A DNA stretch of 64,000 nt, from NCBI RefSeq assembly GCF_902459465.1, contig NC_047067.1, positions 20,583,680 through 20,647,679 on the forward strand, in the 5' to 3' direction. The position numbers and the translations under genes are program-made. Below the pieces are notes generated by a model. The model had not been told where the DNA came from. It did not search any database and worked only from the letters and a program-made list of their open reading frames with translations. Numbering within the stretch: position 1 is the stretch's first letter; every line of letters starts with the position of its first letter. This document shows positions 23,336 to 33,780 of this stretch, one piece after another. The stretch comes from Asterias rubens (lineage: Eukaryota > Echinodermata > Asteroidea > Forcipulatida > Asteriidae).

Positions 23336-23378
23336 GGTGGGAACGCGGTTACCGTCCAGCACCTCATGATAAGTGTGG

Positions 23379-23385
23379 TTTTATA
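23379..23385 (-). promoter_or_regulatory. TATA-like box upstream of Wnt9
   Basis: TATAAAA on the minus strand lies 44-50 bp upstream of the Wnt9 start codon. Initiation 25-30 bp downstream would leave a leader of roughly 15-20 nt, which is very short. The alternative box at 23451-23458 would give a longer leader. Confidence 0.4.
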
Positions 23386-23450
23386 ACTCGTCCCTCTTGG
23401 TCCACTTTTACTATCAAAGATTCCTTTCGCAATGGTGTAGAGAGCGATGA

Positions 23451-23458
23451 TTTTTATA
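23451..23458 (-). promoter_or_regulatory. second TATA-like box upstream of Wnt9
   Basis: GGTATAAAAATC on the minus strand is the stronger match of the two. It lies about 120 bp upstream of the start codon and predicts a leader of about 90 nt that would include the short upstream reading frame starting at 23367. Confidence 0.45.
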
Positions 23459-25289
23459 CCGTCAGCTTCATCATATCAGACATAACAAGCGTGTGGAGGC
23501 GACACTACTGGCTGGCGTACGGGCTAGACTGCAAGAGACACAACGACGAATCCCACTATTATTTACTCGAAGCACGTGTGTTTCCAGCTCAACATGTCCT
23601 AGGCTTGTACACAATGTAAAGCATAAACCTTTATGACAAGCAATTCCAGTCGGCAGAAGTTTAGTCACCACAGTTGCCCTGTTTCTTGCCTTGTATGAGT
23701 GTCCATAGTGTCACTGTATCTTCTTGCTGCTGTGTATCATAAATAACCAGTCACGTCTTGAGACGTCGTGTACTACCATCTTGTGTGATTAGGATCTGCT
23801 CAAGCTATGATTGGTTCACAGTTTCTAGTAAGATGGGCGTGGCTATTTGTTTACCTTTTTCAGATTCGTTTGAGTATAGCGGTGTTACACATGAAGCTAA
23901 CGTCTAACTGTCTTAGATTCAGTTTGGTTAAGTTCAGGATACCTTCTTCTTCTACCAGTTTCCAGTTGTTTTCACATTTTGTGTTAAAATGACAGGACTT
24001 TTGGGATGCCAGATTTTGCCACGGATGGATTTGTTTATCATTTTTGTTTTGTTATACCACGTTATTTTATTGTAATGTTGAGTTGTACAATAAGTCATTC
24101 AAGAACATACAAAGTAAAATAATTATCACTCATTTTTTTATATAAATATCTTAAGATACTTCTACACCAACGATGTCAAGTTTGTTCGCTAAAGAAAACA
24201 AACGAAGAATAAAGAAATACATGCTAAAAGAACAAGGCCTTTCAAACTGTCTTTAGGTCTTGGGGGAAAGGTCTGCTTATTTTTTTCTTAGTAATGAATT
24301 GAGTCAATGGAGAGGTATCATTATGCCCCCCCCCCTGATAGCAGAAAACCACACCCACTCTGTAGGCGCCTTATATGTCATGAAGATAGTATAGATGTAT
24401 CCGCTTAGAAAACCAATCAAACCTAACCATAACCCCCCTATAAACAGCAAGGGGTGAGTTTGGTTCTGATTTTACTACTAAACCATGAAGGTGTTATATC
24501 TCAACCTAGCTCTGCTAATACAGCTTGCATTAACTTTATACTCTTTATGGTTTGAGGAAACAACTGTTTTTATTTATCACTTGGTGGTTCTTTTAAGAAA
24601 TGCCGTCGCTCTGATGTTACTTTTTGCATTTACGATCTCGGCCATTTTATCGCATTTTTGCTTCATGATGAAGTGAATTTTGTCCATAAAATGACGTGTT
24701 TAAATAGCTTCCTGTCATTTCTTAAAATATTTCGCAAGGATACGTTTTAATGTCCGCTTTACTTTCACACGAAAGCAGAAGTTTCCTAACTAAACTAAAT
24801 AACTTGACTTTTGCAATAACTGAATAAGTTGAGCTAACCATTATTACGCTATGCGTTTCGGCACCTTTGATGTCAGTGACGTCACTTAAGCATTGACAGT
24901 TTCTCGTATTTCTCAGCTTGCAGTTAAATGAAAACGCAAGGAGTTGAAAAAATAAAACAATGGATACTCCTTCAATTTTGACCAAATCCAAAACCAGCCT
25001 TCGTTCCATTCGAGTAATCTTGGACAGAATGTTTGTTGTTTGGTCACCAGACGGAAGTATAAAATGTGCCCGCCAAATGAAACTGAAGAACTAACTGTAG
25101 TCCACGGTGTGGAATTAATCCGTGTTGGGCGCAAAAATGTAGGTCAACGAGTTGCAAAGCGGGCAGGGTTTTTTAATACACAACCTTTTGTAAATATGTT
25201 TTTATATTGGCTGTTTTGTTTGTCTGAACAGTGAACAACAATTTAAAATGAATATCAAAATACATGGCATATAAAACTGCTTGATTTTG

Positions 25290-25385
25290 CTTTATTCTGA
25301 AGACCATAAGAGCATAATGATCGAAACGTCAAGTTGTCACACAACCTGTTTTGGGGGAATAATAAAGATCCACAGAGAGATGTTT
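25290..25385 (+). mobile_element. fragment with CGAAACGTC box, histone-hairpin repeat family relative
   Basis: CTGAAGACCATAAGAGCATAATGAT is followed directly by CGAAACGTCAAGTTG, the box shared with the copies at 30.2 and 34.1 kb. The downstream hairpin here is different (GTTGT-CACA-CAAC), and an AATAATAAAG tail follows. It may belong to a sister family. Confidence 0.45.
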
Positions 25386-28110
25386 TATATGTATTACCAT
25401 AGACTAAATCTCTCGCTGGGTTTGTTTATAAAATACACTACATATAGTTGAAAGTAATTACAACTTACGCCTACACATTATCGCACAAACAAATTTGCAT
25501 AACAATTGTAGAACAATAACAATAACCTACGACAGCAACGCAAAACAAAACAAAATGTTTTTAAGAGATCGGTGAGACTATCACCGATTTACGTTGATGG
25601 TCATTGGTTTTAATATTGCAAACACTTATCTCGTGGTCCTCTTTCTCTCTGCCTCGTGTAACATCTTCGTGTAAAGCCCTATGTATCACCAGCTGACATT
25701 CCTTACTTTGATAACACTTAATCAGGGGTGATTTATCTTGTTATCATCACCGGAAAACCAACTTTTATGAAGATTCTCCAGAACACATGAGTTTGGTAAT
25801 CTGAAATGTCGCCATATATTCAGAAACCACATGGTGGCAACCTCTGCCCCCCCCCCCAAAAAAAAATGAACTTAGAGATAAGATACTAACATTATTATGA
25901 GGAATATTAATCTGCCTCAAATGCTCTTCTTGGAAATGTGTAAATCCAACTTAATGTTTCTTGCAATGCAATACAATTCTAATTATCACAGACCTAAATG
26001 TCGTTCTATGCTGCGTTTAATTTAATTAAGATTAATTAATTGCTTAAAGGGTAGATATTGCTCCTGAAATCTTGAGCACGATGCCAGGTTTTGTGAAGGT
26101 TTGTTTTATGATCATTTACTAAGATTAATAGTGCTTTTATTTTAATATAAATAGAGCTTTAACCAAACCGGTTCACACAAGGTTCCTTTGGATTTTTATC
26201 ATCTGCATTATTTTGTTGCGTTTACAGGATGGATTCAAGAGTCAATTGGAGAAAGGGCGTGGCTTATATCTCTTTGAAGGAGAGCCACTGAAAGGCAGGA
26301 TGAGAGGTAAGAAGCTTCTCTTTGATGTTATGATTTGTCTTAACTTTATACCCTATTGTCTTTCTCATGTCAATCAATCATGATGCTTTATGGTGGTACC
26401 GAACAATACTTCCCTGGCATAAAACTTTTACTTCCTAAAATGCTATTGTTCTCCGAAATCCGTCAATTTCGTTGACACATTAGCAATAACATTGGTCTAA
26501 TATTTTGGTAATTTGGCGCGATAGTTTTGTCCGGATACATCCATCAACCCGAGCAGACGACATAACAGGTGTCCAGTAGCTACCCTGGCCTAAGTCTAGT
26601 GCCCAGACGGGAACCATTGAAGTTTTAAACCCAACAATAATGACACCTGCTAGATCAGTGACGTCATGACGTCAAGCTCTGCGAATGGAAGCTTTAGGAG
26701 AAAGTCTTGTGAAGTGAAGATAAAAGATGGCGCAACATTATGTCGCCAGACGCGATTTCTGTTGAAAGTCACTCGTCTGTTTGGATGAGTGTACTTGACA
26801 ATGACATCCGCTTGTGGCCTACTAGGTTCATCGTGCACTGTGTTGAAAACACTTAATTCTGACTCAAGATCGACAAAAGTTTTTAAAATGAGTTGTTAGC
26901 ATTTCTCTGTGTGGTGGACAGGATTTTATACATCATGGTTGATTCAGGGCGATTGGTTTGATTAGATTGACTTTTAAAATTGTGCTTGTTTCAAAATAAA
27001 AGATGAGGTTAAACCAATCATTCCGATATGTCTCTCAATGTTAATTTCGAGGAAAATGTGTCTGGATTCGTTGTTACTTTAATATGAAATTTTAAATGAA
27101 TTGCTCATTGCACACTAAGTAAGAAATATATAATATGAACTATGCACCGCTCTTAAGGCAACTGGAACACTGTTTTAGATGAATCCCTCACACTACACGC
27201 TGCGTTTCTCAAAGACTACTTGAATGAATGTATCGAACACATCCTAAACACTGTAGTCCTTTCCCGTGAAAGTTTTAACATGGCTGTCCTGAAGTCACCG
27301 GACGAACAAAATTGGTTAACACAACGGGAAATTAAATCGGTGTAAGTTAATTGGATATGTGGTAAAGTAATTTAACGTTCCAATGAATTTGGCTCTTTAC
27401 CCCCCCCCCCAACCAAATCACATCAAGCAACACACACTAATGTGTTTAATTAAGGAGTGGCTTAACCGACAGAGGGCGCTAACCTTTTGCGTTTGACAGA
27501 TTGGTTCAAAATAGGAGGGTGGTGATTTGATTAAGCGCTTTGCTTATGGAATGTTTCATAAGGATAATATGTGTAGGGCTTAAGAATATATAAGATGCTA
27601 ACTGAAGACTGTACCATTGAATTTACAATATTGTTTTGTTAGGGCAGAAAAAAACATTAAAGCAACCTTACTGTAACAGAAATCAATACCCTGTCCATTA
27701 TATGACAACACAGCTTATCTTTTAAATGGAATTAGAGTAATCGAAATATCTTTTTTACTGAATTTAGCAATCCAGATTTGTCCGAAATGAGCTTTGAAAC
27801 CTGCGAAGACAACAAAAAGTACGTTTAATTATGTAGGAAGGCCCAGCCAGATGACCACCCCTCCCTGGTGCATGGTTTCCACGCCCACTCGGGAGTTATA
27901 ACAATGAATAATACTTGAATAGTAGAGACTTGATGACTGTGATATTGGGGACGGTGAGCTATCGCTAAATCCCTCGTCCGTCTGTCTTTCGTGAGATAGG
28001 GACCCGTAGAGACATCGTGTGTCTGTCAACAGCACTGAGTCAAACACTTTGCAATTCCACAAACACTCGTCATATAGTATCGTTGTCGCCTTACCTCTCA
28101 CGCGTACTGT

Positions 28111-28267
28111 GGCCCGTTTCGAAACCACGGCTTTGGCTTTGGATTCGGCTTCGGGCTCCGTTCTCTCGTCTGAAGCCATGAACGCGTACGGAAAGCACGC
28201 GCAATTGTCAAAACACAACTGCGGGGCCAAGCGAGCCGGAGCCGAAGCCGTGGGTTCGAAAAGGGCC
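28111..28267. mobile_element. palindromic MITE, second family
   Basis: This is a foldback with outer arms GGCCCGTTTCGAAACCACGG and GTGGGTTCGAAAAGGGCC, and inner GGCTTCGG/CCGAAGCC pairs. The sequence relates to the element at 19713-19868. The long open frames crossing it on both strands result from its base composition. Confidence 0.75.
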
Positions 28268-29363
28268 TATGAGAGTGCTCACGAAAAGAACACCAGATTT
28301 TTTTTTACTTTTGATAGTCTCGCTTTGGTTTGGAGCATGACATCAAAGCTCTGAATTTCATAAAAACACTTTTGTTATGAAAGGCAATCGTCCCCCCAGC
28401 TCTTTGAGCTGCTTGAAGTAAAAATTGAGTGTTAAAACGTGTCAGTTACGCATCCATAGATTATGAAGCATTATAGGCCTTACCTTTTCACTCCTTGGAT
28501 TTGCAATCCGCCAATTCATGTAGTTGCATAAGAACGAGCTTTCGCATTTAGGCATAATTCAACTATGATTTTACCAGCATTTTGTCATCAACAAATTTGC
28601 AGACAACTCAAAATCTCGTCCTGGGGTTAGAATCTATTAATAGCATTTTGATAATGAAAGACGATGAAAACAAGCGATTTGATTTAAGCAAACTTTTCTC
28701 TAACCATCTGTGAGTAAACACTGACGCCTTTGAGTTTTTATCTTTGCAGATGTCCAGTTTATTTATAGTAACAGCTACTTGGAAAACAGAGCCAGTGTCT
28801 GAAAAAAAGTTTGGCCAGCACATTGGCATGGATTCAACTTGTAAGAGTTGAATTGGAACTGACGTTCTGCGTCTATCAGTCGCGCCTATCATTGTCCAGT
28901 GGCGAGTAGTGCGCCGCCTAGCCGCCCTGCCCGCCAGGTGAGTTTGAAAACTACCAAATGAAATTAATTTATCAAATCCTATAGGGACATAGGTAAAGCT
29001 CAGGGCTAACTGGCAATCAGCTGGTGCATGGCTAATGTAGGCCCAATGACAGGGGCTTACTTAGATGGCTTTAGGGGCTTTACACTGCCGTGGGGCAATG
29101 ATGAAGATTTCCCCGGTGTCGGACGTTCCATTGAATCGGGGACATAGGCAGACACTTGGCCTCTGATAAAATGGAAGTACGTCTAAACCTTCCTATGTAC
29201 ACCATTATTCAATAATACAAAATCGACAACGAAAGCGGAAGGACGGGAGGAGGGTTTAAGTTAATTTCACTTTAAAAGTTGAAGAAGCCGTGTTTGTCTT
29301 TGCCGTTCATTGTTGATCGCGCTGGTATCCGTTTTACTTGACACATAAACTATAGACCCCTTT

Positions 29364-29405
29364 GTAGGTTAACGGGGGCGGGGCGGGGCGGGCGGCCGGG
29401 GGAGG
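29364..29405 (+). other. G-rich tract with G-quadruplex potential
   Basis: The run GGGGGCGGGGCGGGGCGGGC, followed by GGCCGGGGGAGGGG, supplies more than four closely spaced G-runs with 1-3 nt loops on the plus strand. A further G10 run occurs at 29430-29439. Confidence 0.6.
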
Positions 29406-30155
29406 GGAGTACTGGTTTGTGGCATTGAGGGGGGGGGGCATTTCAATCTATAGTCAGAACCCGGGACTCACAACTGCCTCGATGTAATGGTTCTACCCAC
29501 ATAGACAGTGAGTCTCAACTCCAAACATACACACACCGTGTGGCTGTGACACAAATTACAGAACCCGTCCATCAACAAGCAAAGCCCTTACTGAGGACAC
29601 GGTGATCAAGCTGATGCCATAGAAGATCTAGGCGTAACGCCAGACTGAATGTACAGATTAGCAATAATAAACGGATTGCCTCTTAAGGCTTGAAGCACAC
29701 GAAAGTTTGTTCAGGGTGGTAACTTTCAATTTACGGTAGATTGATATATATTTCCTTCCTGGTTGGAACCGCAAAGTACATTTTACCTTCAAGATGTTCA
29801 GATTTGGGTATAGGAACCCACTTCTCTATAAATGAGGATATCAATGGTTCCCAGTCGAGATGACGGCCTTCCGGTATGTCGTAGGGTTACCACCCTAACT
29901 ATCCACTTCGAGAAATACCGAACCCTTGACTGGATACTTTGCTCAAATTGAAGCTTTCCCAAAATCAGGAAACCCTGAGGTGGAAACGATTAACACCTTC
30001 TGTTTCAATTTAGTGAGAAGTGTGTTTTTATATAAATATTATGATTGATTGATTGATTGATTGACGTGACGTAGACAATTACAGCTGTGAGGGTTGAGGG
30101 ACCTTTTGGTTCATTTTTCCTGCTTACCATCTATCAATACAACATAGACGGCACT

Positions 30156-30293
30156 AAGAAGAAACTATACCTAAAAATAGTAAACTTGCTGGTACAACCA
30201 TGTGTAAATCTCTTTTGAGTGAGTGTTGGCTCTGAAAAGAGCCGGTTTGGTCTCGACGTTTCGAACAGTATACTCTGCTCGTCATCAGGAGAA
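30156..30293 (-). mobile_element. histone-hairpin repeat family, copy 2
   Basis: Read on the minus strand it contains CTGATGA, a hairpin CGAGCAG-AGTATA-CTGTTCG, AAACGTCGAGACC, then GGCTCT-TTTC-AGAGCC (30228-30243) and a tail with ACATGGTTGTACC. The copy at 34.0 kb matches over its whole length. The second hairpin is the canonical 16-nt histone mRNA 3' stem-loop sequence. Confidence 0.8.
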
Positions 30294-32429
30294 TGCTGGA
30301 CTGCTGGCACTGTTTGCACATCTTTGTTATTCAGTTCAGTCATTACCTCTAATGATGTAACCACCAACCCACTTATGACATAATGATTTGTTTAGCATCT
30401 TACTCACGACTTACGAAACTTATCAATCTGTCTTGCGCGTTAAACCGTAGCCCCCTCCCTCCCCCCTCCCTCACCCTCCCACACCCTTTCCTTTGGCTCG
30501 ACTGGAGCCTGATTTACATTGGCATGATGCCAGACCGGTAGGGTAACCCAATCCCACTTTCGACTTGACAGTTTGTAATGTGTATTGATAATGGTGCAAC
30601 AATTGTTTCAGTTTCACATAATCTGTCGAAGATACCTTGTGTGCCAAATCCTTGTTTGTTTAGTTCAATATTAGAAACGAGCGAAAACTATTCCTAAATT
30701 AAAAGTGTCTTTCAAAGTCTCTGTCCTTCTCTATGATCAACCCAACTTGAAAAAGTTCAGATATATTTATTGCCTATCGTAATCAAGACAAAATAAGTGC
30801 AAAATATTCAAACTGAAGTCAATTTGCTGACATCATTCTTGGCACAAGAATTGTACAGACTTTTAAAGTCGACGAATGGTGCCAAAAGACAGAATAGCAA
30901 CAGGCTTTTTTGCTACACCTTCTTGGCAGGTGATGATGTTACACCTATCTGAGTGGCCCATAAGGATATAACAGACTCTCATCAATACGCCGCCATTATC
31001 ACACACTCAGCGGAAGCTGGGCAATCTATGTCGGCAGTCCTTAAAGCACCTGTTCTAGAAGGCGAACTTAAATATCCATGCAGCAATTTGATATAAGACA
31101 CCAAACCTATAAAGAGTTTATAGACAGTCCGAAATTAAGTTCTAGTTTGTTTTGTTGCAACGTTCGTTTTCTCTGGTTGTGACGGGGCTGATGTTCTTAG
31201 AAAAAAATAATGGCAATTTCTCTGAAGTACTTCTGACTAATTTCATATGAATTTGCAAAACAAATTGTAGGAACCAGATATACATCATATGTAGACGACC
31301 AATGGCGTCAGAATTCCAAAAGAAAACAACATTGTGATTTAACAATGTCGTGACATGAACTTGATTGGTCTGGCCCACCCTGGGTGAGCTGCCCATAAAA
31401 ACTCACATCATTGAGTACATAACAAGAGAAGAAGCTTATTGGAGTCATCGCTTATGGCAATAAATGTCGACAAATTTCCGTTCGTTTTTGTTTTACGGAT
31501 AAGTTCAACAAAAGTTAAACAAAGGGGCTGGTTTTTGCCAGTGTGGTGGTGGTGTAATTCAACAAACATTTAAGGCTTTCTTTTGAAATCGCATTGCATA
31601 TGAAGGCATACAACCCGTTATAGACCTAATCAGTTAGCTTTTTTCTAATACTGAAAATATTGTTTTCCCACTCATGTTTGTTTCAAAAATCATTACTTTT
31701 TTTTTTCTCTAGTTCTTACACCGACCAACCATCTAGTTGAGAATGATAGTGGGGGGGGGGGACTTGTATCTCAAGAGCGTATAAGCATTTTTGTTTCATT
31801 CAATTACTGACATCATTGATTATTGTTTAATTATTTATTGTTTAATTGATGCTAACAGAAAAAATAATGATGAGTGAGGAGTTGTACAAGGAGCAGTTAG
31901 TAAATATCACAACTTTTAAAAATCTATATTATGACCTCTTTAGAAAAACAAACTTTTAAAGTCCAACAAGTGTAACCTCACTTAGTAGAAATTGTAAAAG
32001 CACACAAAACTGGTTTGTTTAGAATGTTAAATCATTTTATTTGAGCAGAAGTACTGAACATAATTGTACTTGCATGAGAGCAATGAATAATAATATTAAT
32101 CAAAGTTCGCTATAGGTCATGACTTTTGGTTTCATTGACCACATTTTTGATTTGTTTTGTCTTCCTGCAATGTGAAGAAAAAACTTCAAAACCTGTTTTA
32201 AAAATGCGTTATCTTTGTTTCAGTGTACTAAGCACCTTATTGGTGGATACATGTGCTATACACAAGACTCAATTATTATATTATTATTAGACAATTTACA
32301 GATTACCAATAAAACAACAAAAGGAAATAACAAAGATAAGTGAAGTAGGCATATTGGATTTGCTGGAATAACAATGAGCTGGCTGCTTAAAAATTAGTTG
32401 ACAGAAACAAATTGTTCAAATCTAGAAAT

Positions 32430-32832
32430 AATAATAATAATAATAATAACCGTATTTATAACGCGCCTTTTGCCAAAGGATACAAAGCGCCAGGTATTAT
32501 TACTGCAAGGAGTGGGGCAAATTTTTGAGATATAAGACCTAATCCTTAGCACCATGTAATGGTTTACAAGGTGCTGTGGTGGCGCAATATGCTGCCAATC
32601 CATCCAGGAACACCAGGGCGAACCCCTTCTCTTTTCGATAAGTGCACTGGGATCTTTTACATGCGTTTACACAACACATGGGACCAACAGCTTTACGTCC
32701 CATCCAAAGGACGAAGCAATGGTTATGTGTTTTGCTCGGGGACACAAGTGTCACAGCTGGGGATTCGAACCCACACTCTGCTGATCAGAGTTTGAATTCA
32801 GTGCTCATAACCACTCGGCCACGACACTCCCA
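32430..32832 (-). mobile_element. tRNA-derived SINE, full-length copy
   Basis: On the minus strand the head (about 32754-32828) reads GTCGTGGCCGAGTGGTTA...GGGTTCGAATCCCCAGC, with clear A and B boxes of a Leu/Ser-type tRNA. A body of about 290 bp follows and ends in an (ATT)n tract at 32429-32449. Another copy with the same head and body order lies at 45590-45940. Confidence 0.8.
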
Positions 32833-33780
32833 AATGCTTTGGTTCTCTGTTGTTCATTATTCAAATAAATGTTAAACTCATTCCAAAGATGGTGGCTGCA
32901 GAAAGAGTCACCCAGGTTTTGGAGGCCTTTATAATCAAGTAAAACACTCAGGCTACTCCAATCTAGGTTAATTTGAATCACAGATCCTGTACCAGTGATT
33001 TCCACTATGAATGGGATATATATATACTTGTGTAACTTGCGTAACTCCTGTGTTTGTATAAAACTGCATCAACATTATGAATCAGAGATGCCTTTGATAC
33101 GTTACAAGACATTCACAAATGGATTAGTTGTTATACATTTGGGTTAAATTAGATAAATATGTGGACTTCCTCCACTATATGAGAGTAACCTGGCAGAGTG
33201 ATAACACATTGTGACAGCAAAAGTCACAAGGTTTTACTTCTGAACACAATATTTTTTTACTATTTTGCTTTCAACTTCTTATATGCTGCTGAAACAGATC
33301 AGCCAAGCAAAGTATCAGTAATACAGTATTAGTATTTATTGTGTTTGTCTGGTCCTCCGATAATTCATGCTAAGCAGACAAACCTGCTTAACACATTTTG
33401 CTAAGCTGCCCAAAGAAAATGGGCCAAGGAAACAACTTCATAAAGCTGTTAAACATGTATATTTGCACAGAAATATTTACAAGACAGAATTTAAATTGAG
33501 GTCAAAAGAAGACATCTCGTTTGCATTGTTCGATCTCAGAGATAGCGGAAGTGGTCTATAGCAAGGTGTTTATACACACTGATTAGCTCCCTGCTTAATG
33601 TTGCTAAGTTTATCAATTGTGTCCAATATTTTCTGTCCAACAGCTTTGTGAAATACAGGCCTAAAATCAATTCCACAAAACTTTACACAACTGCATAAGT
33701 CCACTTGCCCAAGTGGATTTAGGCAATTGTAAAGTTTCCTGAAATCGAAGGCTGGTAACCTTAAATGAGACTCTTTGTGG

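Larger units (their letters stand above)
23336..33780. other. intergenic region between Wnt9 and GOSR2
   Basis: No complete gene is recognised in these 10.4 kb. The region holds the Wnt9 promoter at the left, a hydrophobic 63-codon open frame at 24485-24676, an exon-like segment at 26228-26306, MITE and SINE copies and two histone-hairpin-family fragments. It also has an AGAGGGCGC motif at 27471-27479, a G-rich tract near 29370 and the GOSR2 3' flank at the right. A candidate GOSR2 poly(A) signal (AATAAA, minus strand) is at 33335-33340. Confidence 0.6.

Noticed and set aside
28019-28354. Open frames of 111 and 133 codons on opposite strands
   Set aside because: They run through a G+C-rich foldback MITE and have no splice context or recognisable domain.
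30250-30293. Hammerhead ribozyme in the repeat family (CTGATGA ... hairpin ... CGAAAC on the minus strand)
   Set aside because: The conserved core elements are suggestive, but stem II would need an unpaired base next to CTGATGA. No proper stem III with a UH cleavage site is seen, and other copies have CTGAAGA or CAGAAGA, which break the core.
32754-32828. Functional tRNA-Ser/Leu gene on the minus strand
   Set aside because: It is the head of a longer element with a second diverged copy at 45.9 kb and a simple-repeat tail.
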